Positions 44,545 through 53,295 of a stretch of 64,000 nt of DNA are shown here, in pieces. Both the position numbers and the translations under genes were made by a program. A model generated the notes under the pieces. It had not been told where the DNA came from, did no database searches, and saw only the letters and a list, made by a program, of their open reading frames with translations. Within the stretch, counting starts at the first letter, position 1. The number at the start of each line of letters is the position of its first letter. Origin of the DNA: Anaerolineales bacterium (GTDB lineage Bacteria > Chloroflexota > Anaerolineae > Anaerolineales > UBA11579); contig JAJTXV010000004.1 of the NCBI GenBank assembly GCA_021463845.1, positions 1 through 64,000 on the forward strand, read 5' to 3'.

Positions 44545-45297
44545 TTAGTGGCTCAAAATTTGCGATAAAAACAGCTTGGTGCGCTCGTGTTTGGGATTTT
44601 TAAATATCTCGGCGGGCGGGCCAGCCTCTATGATCAGCCCATCGTCCATGAAAATAAGCTCATCAGCGGCGGCCCGCGCAAAGCCCATCTCGTGGGTTAC
44701 ACACACCATGGTCATGCCCTCTTTGGCCAGGGCCAGCATCACATCCAGCACTTCCTTGATCATTTCCGGGTCAAGGGCGCTGGTGGGCTCGTCGAACAGC
44801 ATGATCTTGGGGTTCATGGCCAGGGCACGGGCGATCGCCACACGCTGCTGCTGACCGCCCGAAAGCTGGTTGGGGAAGTTTTCAGCCTTCTCAGAGATAC
44901 CCACGCGCTCCAGCTGCTCATGGGCAATCCGCACAGCTTCGTCTTTCTTGCGCCCGCGCACCACTCGCTGGGCCAGCACAATATTGTCCAGCACCGTCAG
45001 GTGCGGGAACAGGTTGAACAGCTGGAACACCATGCCGATCTCAGCCCGGATGCTGTTGATGTCCTTGTTCTTCTCGCTCAGGCGTTTGCCATCCACCCAC
45101 ACTTCGCCTGCGGTTTCCACTTCCAAGTGGTTAATGCAGCGCAGCAAAGTGCTCTTGCCGGAGCCACTCGGCCCCACGATCACCACCACCTTGCCGCGTT
45201 CAACGTTCAAGTCAACGCCGCGCAAAGCCTGCACATCACCAAAGTATTTGTGCAGGTTGCGGATTTCAATAATGGTCTTATTTCCGGCTGTCGCCAT
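44545..45297 (-). CDS. glnQ: polar amino-acid ABC transporter ATPase (GlnQ/HisP type)
   Basis: 250 residues from ATG 45297 (AAAGG 7 nt upstream; a TTG five codons earlier is the alternative). Walker [10 protein letters not shown], signature LSGGQQQR, Walker [14 protein letters not shown]. It energises amino-acid import. Overlaps the permease end by 20 bp. Confidence 0.94.
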   Translation of the reverse strand: MATAGNKTIIEIRNLHKYFGDVQALRGVDLNVERGKVVVIVGPSGSGKSTLLRCINHLEVETAGEVWVDGKRLSEKNKDINSIRAEIGMVFQLFNLFPHLTVLDNIVLAQRVVRGRKKDEAVRIAHEQLERVGISEKAENFPNQLSGGQQQRVAIARALAMNPKIMLFDEPTSALDPEMIKEVLDVMLALAKEGMTMVCVTHEMGFARAAADELIFMDDGLIIEAGPPAEIFKNPKHERTKLFLSQILSH

Positions 45298-46165
45298 GCA
45301 AACGCCTTTCAAGCACTCTGACCAGGATCGAGAGGATCAGTGTCATGCCAAGATACAGGATCGCCAGGATGGTGTAGGCCTCGCGGAAGCGGAACGTGCG
45401 CCCGGCGTACAAACGCGCCACTTGGGTGATGTCACGCACGGCCAGCACGGAGACCAGGGATGAGTCTTTGACCATGGCTACGAAATCATTGCCGAGGGCC
45501 GGCAGCACATTGCGGATGGCTTGCGGCAGGATGACATAGCGCATGGCCTGCCCGTAGCTCATACCCAGCGAGCGGGCAGCCTCCATCTGGCCTTTGCCGA
45601 TGGATTGGATGCCGGCACGGAAGATCTCAGCCAGAAAGGCGCCATAGGTGACCGAGAGGGCAATGATGGCGCGCACATTCAGCGAGATGCTGTCATTGTC
45701 GATGGCCGCCAGCGGCTGGCCGATAAAACCCAACCCCACCGAGGTGAGCCAGGCGCCGGCTGTCTTGAAAATCCCCAACGAATCAGGCACAGCCACCAAA
45801 GCGATATAGAAGATGAGCACCAGGATGGGGATGCCGCGTATCAGCTCCACATACAGCGTAGCCAGGTTGCGCACCACAACATTGCGGGAGATGCGGCCCA
45901 AGCCGGCCACCAGGCCGATCACCAACGCGATGCTGTAGGCATACAGCGTTGTGGTGATGGTGATGCCAATACCAATGCGGATGAAATTGAGCGCTTCACC
46001 AAAGCTGGTCTGGGTTGTCACCAGGTGGAACGCGCCGATGGCAATAATGAAAATACCACCCACCCACCACGGAAACTCGTCAATGCGCTCTTGTAGCGTC
46101 TTGCTACGCGGTGCGCTAGTGCGCGAGTCTGGGAGAGTGGGTTCTATGCCTGTGCTGTGGGTCAT
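45278..46165 (-). CDS. polar amino-acid ABC transporter permease
   Basis: 295 residues from ATG 46165 (GGAGG 3 nt upstream); a longer frame would start inside the preceding terminator. A cytoplasmic N-terminus, five to six helices, and the HisM/GlnP signature [47 protein letters not shown] is the typical second-helix motif. One permease gene only, so it probably works as a homodimer. Confidence 0.93.
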   Translation of the reverse strand: MTHSTGIEPTLPDSRTSAPRSKTLQERIDEFPWWVGGIFIIAIGAFHLVTTQTSFGEALNFIRIGIGITITTTLYAYSIALVIGLVAGLGRISRNVVVRNLATLYVELIRGIPILVLIFYIALVAVPDSLGIFKTAGAWLTSVGLGFIGQPLAAIDNDSISLNVRAIIALSVTYGAFLAEIFRAGIQSIGKGQMEAARSLGMSYGQAMRYVILPQAIRNVLPALGNDFVAMVKDSSLVSVLAVRDITQVARLYAGRTFRFREAYTILAILYLGMTLILSILVRVLERRLHGDSRK

Positions 46166-46180
46166 GCGCCTCCGGGAGAA

Positions 46181-46219
46181 AAAGAAAAAAGCCGGTGTGC
46201 AGAGGCTGCACACCGGCTT
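46181..46219 (-). terminator. intrinsic terminator between amino-acid binding protein and permease
   Basis: Minus strand: 13-bp perfect stem (46189-46201 with 46207-46219), 5-nt loop, then TTTTTTCTTTTT. It lies inside the operon, so only part of the transcripts should reach the permease and ATPase genes. Confidence 0.85.
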
Positions 46220-46252
46220 ATTTATACTCTAGAAACGGTCAGATGACGGAGA

Positions 46253-47125
46253 TTACTCGCCGTCTTCGCCGTAGGCGCCAGGCCCGATGTCGTCGTAGGT
46301 CACGGCGAAGTCAGGTCCGAAGTAGATGGTGTTGAGCTCAGACAGAGTGCCATCCGCCATCATGGACTGCAGAGCCTGGTTGACGGGGTCAACCAAGTCG
46401 CTGCCCTTGGGGAAGATGAAACCGAGCTGGTCGCTGGACATGGACGGGCCGACGAGCTTCAGCACGTCAGCATTCTCGCCCAGGTAACCCTGGCCAGCGG
46501 TCTCGTCGATGATCACGGCGTCAATGTCACCGGACACCAGCGCTTGCACCGCAAACGGGAACTGCTCAAAAGCCTGGATGCGATCCTCAGGCAGGTACGT
46601 GGCAGCGATCTCGTAGTTGGTCGTGCCGGTCTGCGTGCCCAGCTTCAAGCTGGTGTCGTTGACGATGTCTTCGATGCTGTTGATGCGGGTCTCATCGATG
46701 CGCACCAGCAGACGCACGTCAATGTTGACGTAGCCGATCGAGAAGTCAACGATCTGAGCGCGGTCTTCGGTGATGGTGATACCGTCAGCCGCAGCGTCAA
46801 ACTGGCCGTCAGCCACAGCCTGGATCATGCCGTCCCAGGCAGCTTCAACGTACACCGGGGTGCAGTGCAGGCGGGTGCAGATCTCATCCCAGGCATCGTA
46901 GTCCCAGCCGCCCGGAATGCCGGTCTCAGCATCCACATAGTTGAAGGGCAGGTAGGCATTCTCGATGGCAACAGTTACCTCACGGCAATCCAGGTCCACG
47001 AGGGCGTCTGCAGCCGTGCCGAGACACTCACCACCGCGCACCGTGGGGTCGCCAGCGCCGCCGCACGCGCTAAGCACCAGCGCGCCGACAATGAGGACAA
47101 AAAGTGTAAAGCGAACTTTCTGCAT
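46253..47125 (-). CDS. amino-acid ABC substrate-binding lipoprotein, family 3
   Basis: 290 residues. Lipobox LVLSAC (Cys21). SBP_bac_3 signatures: LPFNYVDAETGIPGGWDYDAWDEI, DGMIQAVADGQFDAAADGITITEDRAQIVDFS, LGTQTGTTNYEIA. Binds polar amino acids outside the membrane and delivers them to the downstream permease/ATPase. AAGGAGGAA 5 nt before ATG. Confidence 0.93.
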   Translation of the reverse strand: MQKVRFTLFVLIVGALVLSACGGAGDPTVRGGECLGTAADALVDLDCREVTVAIENAYLPFNYVDAETGIPGGWDYDAWDEICTRLHCTPVYVEAAWDGMIQAVADGQFDAAADGITITEDRAQIVDFSIGYVNIDVRLLVRIDETRINSIEDIVNDTSLKLGTQTGTTNYEIAATYLPEDRIQAFEQFPFAVQALVSGDIDAVIIDETAGQGYLGENADVLKLVGPSMSSDQLGFIFPKGSDLVDPVNQALQSMMADGTLSELNTIYFGPDFAVTYDDIGPGAYGEDGE

Positions 47126-47209
47126 CTTGTTCCTCCTTAGGAACTAAAAAAGGTAGCGTTGTACTAATGTACTCTGAAAAACGCAGCCATGCAACAGGGG
47201 TGTAGACGG

Positions 47210-47374
47210 CTACGCCTTTTTCTCCTCATCCTTGGGCTCATCCTCCCCTGCCAAGCCCTTGCGGAACGCGCGGATGCCGGCGCCCAAGTCAGCGCCCAGC
47301 TTGCCCAGGCGGCCAACGCCAAAGATCAAGATCACAATAACCAGGATGACGATCCATTCCCAACCACTGAACAT
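47210..47374 (-). CDS. tatA: Sec-independent protein translocase subunit TatA
   Basis: 54 residues: [19 protein letters not shown] is the short N-terminal helix, [20 protein letters not shown] the amphipathic helix with the FGxxK-type turn, and an acidic/basic tail ends in EEKKA. ATG at 47374 with GGAGG 5 nt upstream; TAG at 47212-47210. A TAGAAT -10 box is at 47422-47417. TatA forms the pore for folded proteins; two Tat-type substrates (the oxidase and the L,D-transpeptidase) are in this window. tatC is not here. Confidence 0.9.
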   Translation of the reverse strand: MFSGWEWIVILVIVILIFGVGRLGKLGADLGAGIRAFRKGLAGEDEPKDEEKKA

Positions 47375-47475
47375 AACTACCTCCTGCACGAGGAACCAAA
47401 CTCCTCTTATCCAGTCATTCTACCAAAGCCGTCTATGGGCTGCGCTTTTGAGATTAGAATGCCAGCCTTGGGGTT

Positions 47476-48843
47476 ATGAAAGCAACCACGCCAGCCCAGT
47501 TTGCCAAACAGGTTCACACCGCACTGCAGAGCTACGGCAAGCGCGCCAAGGCTGCGCCAGCTTTGCAGAGCCTGCAGTACTACAAAGTAGTGTGCGCCCA
47601 GCCCAGCCGCAGCGGGCGGCGCACACTGCCCTCTGTGGAAAGTTTCTTGCGGCGCTCACTGCGCCAGTTCCGCGCTGAGCAGCCCGCCCATGCGAGCCTG
47701 CTGACCCAGCGTTTCGTCGAGCAGGTGCCGGCCAAAGAGATCGCTCACCAGCAGGCCATCAGCCAAGAGACCGTCAACCGTAACCAGCAGCGCGCCATCC
47801 ACATGTTTGCGGACTGGCTACTGGCCCAGGAAGCTGCCGCCCGCCAGCAGCGCCAGTCTGAACTGCTGGCCAGCTTGCCGCCGGCTAGCTTTGCAGAGCT
47901 GGCGGGCGGCAGAGCGCTGCAAAAGAAGCTGGGGAGCCTGCTGTCTAGCGACCAGCTGCCTTGGGTGATCTGCCTGACAGGCATTGGCGGGATTGGCAAG
48001 ACCGCCCTGGCCACCCAAGCCGTCAGCAGCCTGCTGCCAGACATGCGCTACGACAGGGTGCTATGGTTGCGCGCCACAGAAAGCGAGCCGCTGACCCAGG
48101 CAACCCTGCTAGCTGCGCTCAGCAAGCGGTTGCTGCCGGCCACACTGGCTGCCAGCCAGCGCCTGCCTGCTTTGCAGCAGGCGCTCAAGAACACGCCCAG
48201 CCTGATCGTGCTGGATGATGTGGACCAAGAGCTGGCCGACCCTGCCTGGGTCGATTGGCTGCACACGTTCACGAAGCCGAGCCGCTTCCTTATTTGCAGC
48301 CGCCAACGGCCAGCCACCCTGGCGCGGGCCTATGTGCTGCCCGTGGGTGAATTGAGCGCCAAACCCGCGCTGGAGTTGATGAGTCTGCAAGCCCGCGAAG
48401 TAGGCTTGGAGGCTGCGTTGCCCGCGATTCGCAAGCAGGCCGGCGCCATCTATGCCCGCACGGGCGGCAATCCACTGGCGCTTAAACTCGCGGTTGGCCT
48501 GCTGCACAGCTGGCCACTCTCCGCAGTGCTAGAAGCACTGCACGAGTGCAACCATGCTGACATTGACACAGTCTACGCAGACATCTTCCAGGCCAGCTGG
48601 CAGGCGCTGAGCCCGCAGGGGCGGCGCCTGCTGCTGGCGATGCCGTTGGTGGGCAGCGAGGGCGCCAGCCTGGCGCAGTTGCGCGCCATCAGCGGCATGG
48701 GCGCTGCGAGTCTTCGCAACGCCATCCACGAGCTGCATCAACGCAGCCTGCTGGAAGCCAGCGGCGACGCCGAACACAAGCGCTACGCCATCCACCAGCT
48801 CACCCGCAGCTTTCTGCGAACACAGATCCTGAATGAAGACTAA
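47476..48843 (+). CDS. STAND (NB-ARC) ATPase with N-terminal HTH
   Basis: 455 residues. About 70-115 (LLTQRFVEQVPAKEIAHQQAISQETVNRNQQRAI) looks like a sigma region-4-type HTH. The NB-ARC domain follows: P-loop TGIGGIGKTALA (about 165-176), Walker B SLIVLDDV, sensor FLICSRQRP, GNPLALKLAVG, then a winged-helix-like stretch to 455. STAND proteins are signal-triggered switches, usually with a C-terminal repeat sensor. Here the repeats lie in the next ORF, which overlaps by 11 bp in another frame, so the protein may be split or frameshifted. Confidence 0.85.
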   Translation: MKATTPAQFAKQVHTALQSYGKRAKAAPALQSLQYYKVVCAQPSRSGRRTLPSVESFLRRSLRQFRAEQPAHASLLTQRFVEQVPAKEIAHQQAISQETVNRNQQRAIHMFADWLLAQEAAARQQRQSELLASLPPASFAELAGGRALQKKLGSLLSSDQLPWVICLTGIGGIGKTALATQAVSSLLPDMRYDRVLWLRATESEPLTQATLLAALSKRLLPATLAASQRLPALQQALKNTPSLIVLDDVDQELADPAWVDWLHTFTKPSRFLICSRQRPATLARAYVLPVGELSAKPALELMSLQAREVGLEAALPAIRKQAGAIYARTGGNPLALKLAVGLLHSWPLSAVLEALHECNHADIDTVYADIFQASWQALSPQGRRLLLAMPLVGSEGASLAQLRAISGMGAASLRNAIHELHQRSLLEASGDAEHKRYAIHQLTRSFLRTQILNED

Positions 48844-49898
48844 GACGGGCCAGCGCTGGGTACAGGCCAGCCTGCTGGCCGCAGTGCGCAGCAATCTGGC
48901 TTACTGGGCGGTCCAACCCGCCGCTATGCTGCGCCGCGAGAGCAGCAACCTGCACAGCGCGGTGCGCTACGGCCTGCGCCTACCTTCCGCGCATACGCAG
49001 GCCGCCCGTCTGCTGAGCCAGAGCTTCGCGATGGCCATCACGCAACCCGCCGCCTGGCTGCCGCTGTACGACCGCGCCCTGCGGCTCAAAACGCTGCCCA
49101 GCAAGCTGCTGGGCCGCCTGCTCTATCAGCAGGCCGTGCTGTTGTGGCAGCACGGCCAGGCCGCCGAGGCTGCCCGTGGGTTTGAGCGCAGCCAGCGCCA
49201 TGCCCAGCGCCACAGCCTGCCTGCGTTACGGATCCGCACCCTGATCGGCTTGTGCCTTGTACATAGCCAGCTGCCAGCCAAAGCTGAGCGCGCCGCCAGG
49301 AAACTGCAAGCTCTGCTGAGCAGCACGCGCACCAAACCCACTTTGCGCGCCCAAGCCTTTGCAGCCTTGGGCACCGCGGCCTATTTCGCCAAGGATCATA
49401 GCCAGGCCGCCCAGCACTTTACAGCCGCGCTGCAGCATACGCCGGCTGGGTTGGCGCAAGGCCAGCTGCACATGCTGGCTGGGCTATGCGCTCACGCCAT
49501 GGGCGAGTCTGATGCCGCACTCCACCACTACAACGCCGCAGCGCGCAGCCTTCAGCGATCCGGAGCCAGCGCCGCCCAGCTGGCCCGCGTGGAACTGCTG
49601 CGCGCCACGGCGCATTATCACAAGACCGCCCGCGGCCAGCAGGTGCGCCTGCAGCCCGCCATCGCTGCCTTGCAGCGCGCCGCCGAGTTGCTGAACCAGG
49701 CCGAAACCGACCCGCCCAGCCGCGCTCAACTGGAGAGCCTGCTTGGGCGCACCTATACCCGCCGCGGCGAGGTGGCCCGCGGCATTCAATACCTCAGCAG
49801 CGCGCTGGAGCTCTCGGAGCACAGCGACCCCAGCCTGGCGGCCGATGTTTTCGCCGCCCTGCAGGAGCTGGAAACAAAAACCCCGCCTGAAGGCGGGG
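48833..49898 (+). CDS. TPR region of the STAND regulator, no stop codon before its terminator
   Basis: ATG at 48833 overlaps the STAND stop (TAA 48841-48843) in the +1 frame. About 350 residues: an ENLHSAVRYGL-like linker (SSNLHSAVRYGL), then TPR repeats (RLLYQQAVLLWQHGQAAEAARGF, AALGTAAYFAKDHSQAAQHF, LGRTYTRRGEVARGIQYLSSALEL) ending near 49870. The frame stays open through the terminator at 49881-49898 and across the whole opposing S1 gene to 50701, which is implausible as protein; the real end is placed at the terminator. In related proteins NB-ARC and TPR are one chain. Either the gene is frameshifted or the transcript lacks a stop codon. Confidence 0.6.
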
Positions 49899-49906
49899 TT
49901 TGTTTA
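49876..49906. terminator. bidirectional terminator between TPR and S1 genes
   Basis: CCCCGCC (49881-49887) and GGCGGGG (49892-49898), 4-nt loop; TTTGTTTA follows on plus, TTTTTGTTT on minus. Confidence 0.85.
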
Positions 49907-49918
49907 GTCTTGCAAATA

Positions 49919-50740
49919 CTAGGCGCTGCGGCTGCCCAGCGTGCGCTCGAGCAGATCGTCCATCTCATCCGAGCTGGCCTTCTGCTTGCGGGTCTTGCCT
50001 TGGTCCTGGCGAGACTGCGCTTCCTGCGCTTTGCGCCAGGCCATCTCCATCGCAGTCGGAGCCGGCGTGTTGTCGACTTCCTCTTCGATCTCTTCGACTT
50101 CCGGCTCAGGAGCAGCCAGCAGGGCCTTGATGCTCAACTTGATCTGCTTCTTGCGGCGGTCAACATCCAGCACTTTGACTTCGATCTCGTCGCCGACTTT
50201 GACAGCTTCATCCGCCGAGCGTACATACTCGTGCGACATTTCGCTGATGTGCACCAGGCCAGGGCGTTCTGCGCCCACTTCAACGAACGCGCCAAACTTC
50301 TCCAGCTTGGTTACCTTGCCCTTGAGCACGCTGTCTTTCTTGATCTCACGCCACTCCAGCAGCAAGGGCTTGATCAGGGTCAGTTCAATGTGCCCGTCGC
50401 TACCGATGCGGCGCACCCAGGCTTCGACTTCTTCACCCTCTTTGAGGACTTCTTCGACTTTGCGAACGGGTTCTTTACGCAGCTGCGAAATGGGGATCAC
50501 CGCCGGCTTGTCCTGGCCAATGTCCACGACCGCGCCAGCCAGCGTAGCTTTGATCACTTTACCTTTAACAAGGTCTTTCTTTTTAGGACCAGACTCGCTG
50601 GGGGCTGCCTCTTCAATTTGGGGGGCGGTCTCTTTCAGAGCCGCCTCTTCGATTTGGGGGGCAGTCTCTTTCAGGGTCGCCTCTTCGATTGGGGGGCCTG
50701 ACTCTTGGGGGGCGGCCTCTTCCATATGTGCTTCCGACAT
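49919..50740 (-). CDS. S1 RNA-binding domain protein
   Basis: 273 residues. An acidic N-terminus of three 12-residue repeats (PxIEEAxLKETA type), then two S1 domains (about 55-125 and 133-205; the second, VLKGKVTKLEKFGAFVEVGAERPGLVHISEM, is canonical) and a charged tail. It resembles short bacterial S1-like proteins rather than full ribosomal S1, and probably binds mRNA. Promoter TTTACA-17-TACAAT and an 8-bp leader hairpin precede it. Confidence 0.88.
   Translation of the reverse strand: MSEAHMEEAAPQESGPPIEEATLKETAPQIEEAALKETAPQIEEAAPSESGPKKKDLVKGKVIKATLAGAVVDIGQDKPAVIPISQLRKEPVRKVEEVLKEGEEVEAWVRRIGSDGHIELTLIKPLLLEWREIKKDSVLKGKVTKLEKFGAFVEVGAERPGLVHISEMSHEYVRSADEAVKVGDEIEVKVLDVDRRKKQIKLSIKALLAAPEPEVEEIEEEVDNTPAPTAMEMAWRKAQEAQSRQDQGKTRKQKASSDEMDDLLERTLGSRSA
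50612..50719 (-). repeat. 36-bp tandem repeat inside the S1-protein gene
   Basis: Three units starting at 50612, 50648 and 50684, period 36 bp, each with a GGGGGG run on the plus strand; a fourth G6 run is at 50707-50712. They encode the 12-residue acidic repeats. Confidence 0.8.
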
Positions 50741-50752
50741 TTCACAACTCCG

Positions 50753-50811
50753 GGCTTGTTACCGATTTCACAACAAGCCTTGATTGTACCTGCGCGCTTA
50801 AGCTTTGTAAA
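50753..50811 (-). promoter_or_regulatory. S1-protein promoter and leader hairpin
   Basis: Minus strand: TTTACA (50811-50806), 17-nt spacer, TACAAT (50788-50783). In the leader, GGCTTGTT and AACAAGCC (50772-50779 and 50753-50760) form an 8-bp hairpin with an 11-nt loop, just before GGAG and the ATG. Confidence 0.65.
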
Positions 50812-50829
50812 GCCTGCCGTCCAAAACGG

Positions 50830-52062
50830 CTAAGCCGCCCCCGCACTGGCAGGCTGCGTTTTGCGGCGAGAAAAAAGCAACGAGAGCAGCACGGAGAGCA
50901 CCAGACAAACCAGCACCACCCAGCCCACCACGGTATACATCGAGAACACACCGACTTTGTCGATCAGCAGGCCGCACAGGTAATAGCCCAGTGCCGTGCC
51001 GATGCCCATGAACATGGCCGAGAACAAACCCTGCGCGGTGGAGCTGAGGCCGCGCGGCGCCATCTCGGCCACAAACTTGATGCCTGCCACCCACATCAGC
51101 GGATACGTGATGCCGTGCATCAATTGGATCAACAACGCCTGGTCAGGTGTAGCCGCCTTGGCATAAATGAAACAGCGCACCGCCATGGCCAGCATGGATA
51201 GGTACAGCGCGCCGCGGCTGCCCAGAGTGCGCAAAAACCAGTGTGAGCCAGCCATGATCGGCGTCTCAGAAATTGTAGAGATGGTGATGGCGATGCCTAC
51301 CAGCGCCACACCGGAGACGGCGAACGGAAGCCAGCGGCTGACACCCGGCAACTCCTGCATCAACAGCGGCATATAGTCATGCGCAGTGGAGCCGATCCCA
51401 GCCACCAGCACGGTACCGAGGAATAGCAGCCACTGCGGCTCACGCAGCAGGCGCCCCACCTGGGTGAAGTACGTGCCGCGTTCCGGGTTCTCTTCAAATT
51501 CCAGCGAGCGGAGCAGAAACAGGTTGACGCTCATCAGCCCACAGAAGATCCAGAACATGGAAGCCAGGCCAAGCCGGTCAAGCACGAAGCCAGCGAGGGC
51601 GCTGACGAGGCCCCAGGCCACGGTGCCCCACAAGCGCACGCTGCCGTAGCGGTCGCGGTTACTGCCCATCATATGAATGGTGGCGCTATCCAGCAGCGGC
51701 AGCGTATGCGAGCTGACCAATGCCATCAATATCTGTACACCCAGGATGAGTGAGAAGGAGCGCAGGAAGGGAAAGATGGCGTTCAGCACCACCGCCGCGA
51801 CCACCGCAACGTACAGCACAAAGCGGTGGCGGTTGGTGGCATCCGCATAGCCAGCCCAGAATGGCTTGGCCGCCAGGCCGATCAGTGGGCCAATGCCAGT
51901 GAGCACACCGATCTGGGCGCCGCTGAAGCCCAACGATTGCAGATACAGCACAAAGAACGGCGTGACGCAGGCCCACGCCGCAAACAGGAAAAAATAACTC
52001 AGGGAAAGGCGTGCATAGCTGGTTTTAACTTCCGGCGCGGGGAGGGGAGCAGGTTTTAGCAT
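50830..52062 (-). CDS. MFS transporter, PPP/MFS_1-like
   Basis: 410 residues from ATG 52062. Twelve membrane helices in two halves. SYFFLFAAWACVTPFFVLYLQSLGFSGAQIGVLTGIGPL at the start and GSVRLWGTVAWGLVSAL are typical of the 3-phenylpropionate/nucleoside-H+ symporter-like branch. Substrate unknown. It lies downstream of the L,D-transpeptidase gene, separated by a strong palindrome. Confidence 0.87.
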   Translation of the reverse strand: MLKPAPLPAPEVKTSYARLSLSYFFLFAAWACVTPFFVLYLQSLGFSGAQIGVLTGIGPLIGLAAKPFWAGYADATNRHRFVLYVAVVAAVVLNAIFPFLRSFSLILGVQILMALVSSHTLPLLDSATIHMMGSNRDRYGSVRLWGTVAWGLVSALAGFVLDRLGLASMFWIFCGLMSVNLFLLRSLEFEENPERGTYFTQVGRLLREPQWLLFLGTVLVAGIGSTAHDYMPLLMQELPGVSRWLPFAVSGVALVGIAITISTISETPIMAGSHWFLRTLGSRGALYLSMLAMAVRCFIYAKAATPDQALLIQLMHGITYPLMWVAGIKFVAEMAPRGLSSTAQGLFSAMFMGIGTALGYYLCGLLIDKVGVFSMYTVVGWVVLVCLVLSVLLSLLFSRRKTQPASAGAA

Positions 52063-52114
52063 ATGTATGAGTACCAAGCATATTAACCCCCAGCTTGGCA
52101 TTCGTTTCGCTAAA

Positions 52115-52154
52115 CTAAGCAATAGAAGAGGCTATGCCTCTCTCTATTGCTTAG
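52115..52154. repeat. 40-bp near-perfect palindrome
   Basis: CTAAGCAATAGA plus AGAGGC, a TAT loop, then GCCTCT, one bulged C, and TCTATTGCTTAG: an 18-bp stem. It overlaps the stop codon of the L,D-transpeptidase gene and probably ends its transcript or blocks 3' decay; no clear T-run. Confidence 0.75.
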
Positions 52155-53176
52155 TACACAACCACTTGCGTACCATGGCCATTGACCTGGCGTTGGTCAT
52201 ACTCGCTGACCGGCGTCACCCAGCGGTACAGCCAGGCGGCATGCTCCGGACGCATGTTGATGCAGCCTTTGCTCATGGGGGCGCCAAAGTTGTTGTGCCA
52301 ATAGGCGCCATGGATGGCGTAGCCGCCTTCGGCAAAAAAGCACGCCCACGGCACTCCCGGCAAATAGCGGTCACCCAGAGTATCCGTCAGGCGGTTATCG
52401 CCCATATACTGGCTGGGCATCTTGGCATATAAATTGAAAGTCCCGGTTGGGGTTTGCGTAGGCAGTCCGCTGGCGCTGGTGTTGCGCACGCCAGAAGAGA
52501 TCGGCACGCGCAGTTTGACTGCGCCGCTTTCATACGCGGTCAGTTGCTGCGCCAGCAGCGAGATCTCGACTCGTTTCTGGCCGGCCGGTACATCCGGGCT
52601 GATCGGCGCCAGCTCCTCTGCCGGGATGGGCTGCAGGTGCTCCGCCTTGGCGTAATACTGCACGTTGGTCCACGACTCGGTGATCTGATACCACGGCGAC
52701 CCGTCCGGCCCGTCCACTTTGGCGGTCACCCAGTGCATGCTGTCAAAATACAGCAGGAATTGTGATTGAACCTGCCAACCTGTCTGTCGCGAGAACGTAT
52801 AGGGCTGGCTGATCGGTACGGAGACGCGGCACAGCATACCTTCGGCTGGCACAGCGCTCACAGGAACATTACTGATCTCTTCCACGATCTGCACAAAGCT
52901 GCTATGCACATACCCGTCGGCGATCTTGAACCAGTTGGGGTTATAAGCCGGCCCGCTGAGTGGCTGCAGCGCATACTCGATCGGTACCAGCTCATCGCGG
53001 AACAGGGTGCGCAGCGGGCTGAGATTGATGCGCGGCTGTGCGAACACGCTCGAGTCGTACGTGACGCGTCCCAGCAGCCCGGCGCCTTGCGCGGAAACTG
53101 CGGGCATTCGCCCGGCGGCTAAAGCCGCCAGCGAAAGCCCAGTCAGTTTCAGGAAATCTCGGCGGGATAAAGACAT
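52151..53176 (-). CDS. L,D-transpeptidase (YkuD), Tat-exported
   Basis: 341 residues from ATG 53176; TAGAAT lies 7 nt upstream and there is no RBS. Tat signal SRRDFLKLTGLSLAALAAG. The C-terminal YkuD domain (about 205-335) has the catalytic Cys in HGAYWHNNFGAPMSKGCINM; the usual SHGC is SKGC here. It forms 3-3 cross-links in peptidoglycan or attaches proteins. The middle region is SH3-like. Confidence 0.9.
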   Translation of the reverse strand: MSLSRRDFLKLTGLSLAALAAGRMPAVSAQGAGLLGRVTYDSSVFAQPRINLSPLRTLFRDELVPIEYALQPLSGPAYNPNWFKIADGYVHSSFVQIVEEISNVPVSAVPAEGMLCRVSVPISQPYTFSRQTGWQVQSQFLLYFDSMHWVTAKVDGPDGSPWYQITESWTNVQYYAKAEHLQPIPAEELAPISPDVPAGQKRVEISLLAQQLTAYESGAVKLRVPISSGVRNTSASGLPTQTPTGTFNLYAKMPSQYMGDNRLTDTLGDRYLPGVPWACFFAEGGYAIHGAYWHNNFGAPMSKGCINMRPEHAAWLYRWVTPVSEYDQRQVNGHGTQVVVY

Positions 53177-53188
53177 CGGAACAATTCT

Positions 53189-53275
53189 ATCCACAGATAA
53201 ACACAGATGAACGCGGATAAAAAGGAGCGTCTATATGAATGCTTTTATCTGTGTATATCTGTGTTCATCTGTGGA
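53189..53275. repeat. inverted pair of an intergenic dispersed repeat
   Basis: Two copies of a TTTTATCYGTG..ATCTGTGTTCATCTGTGGA-type repeat face each other (53189-53224 minus, 53242-53275 plus) around a 17-nt spacer, forming a long imperfect hairpin. A further copy is at 62374-62410. Confidence 0.75.
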
Positions 53276-53295
53276 CTAATAGTAAACTTACCCCC

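Noticed and set aside
49899-50701. extension of the TPR protein to the next stop codon
   Set aside because: It crosses a terminator and the full opposing S1 gene, and the sequence loses TPR character after about 49870.
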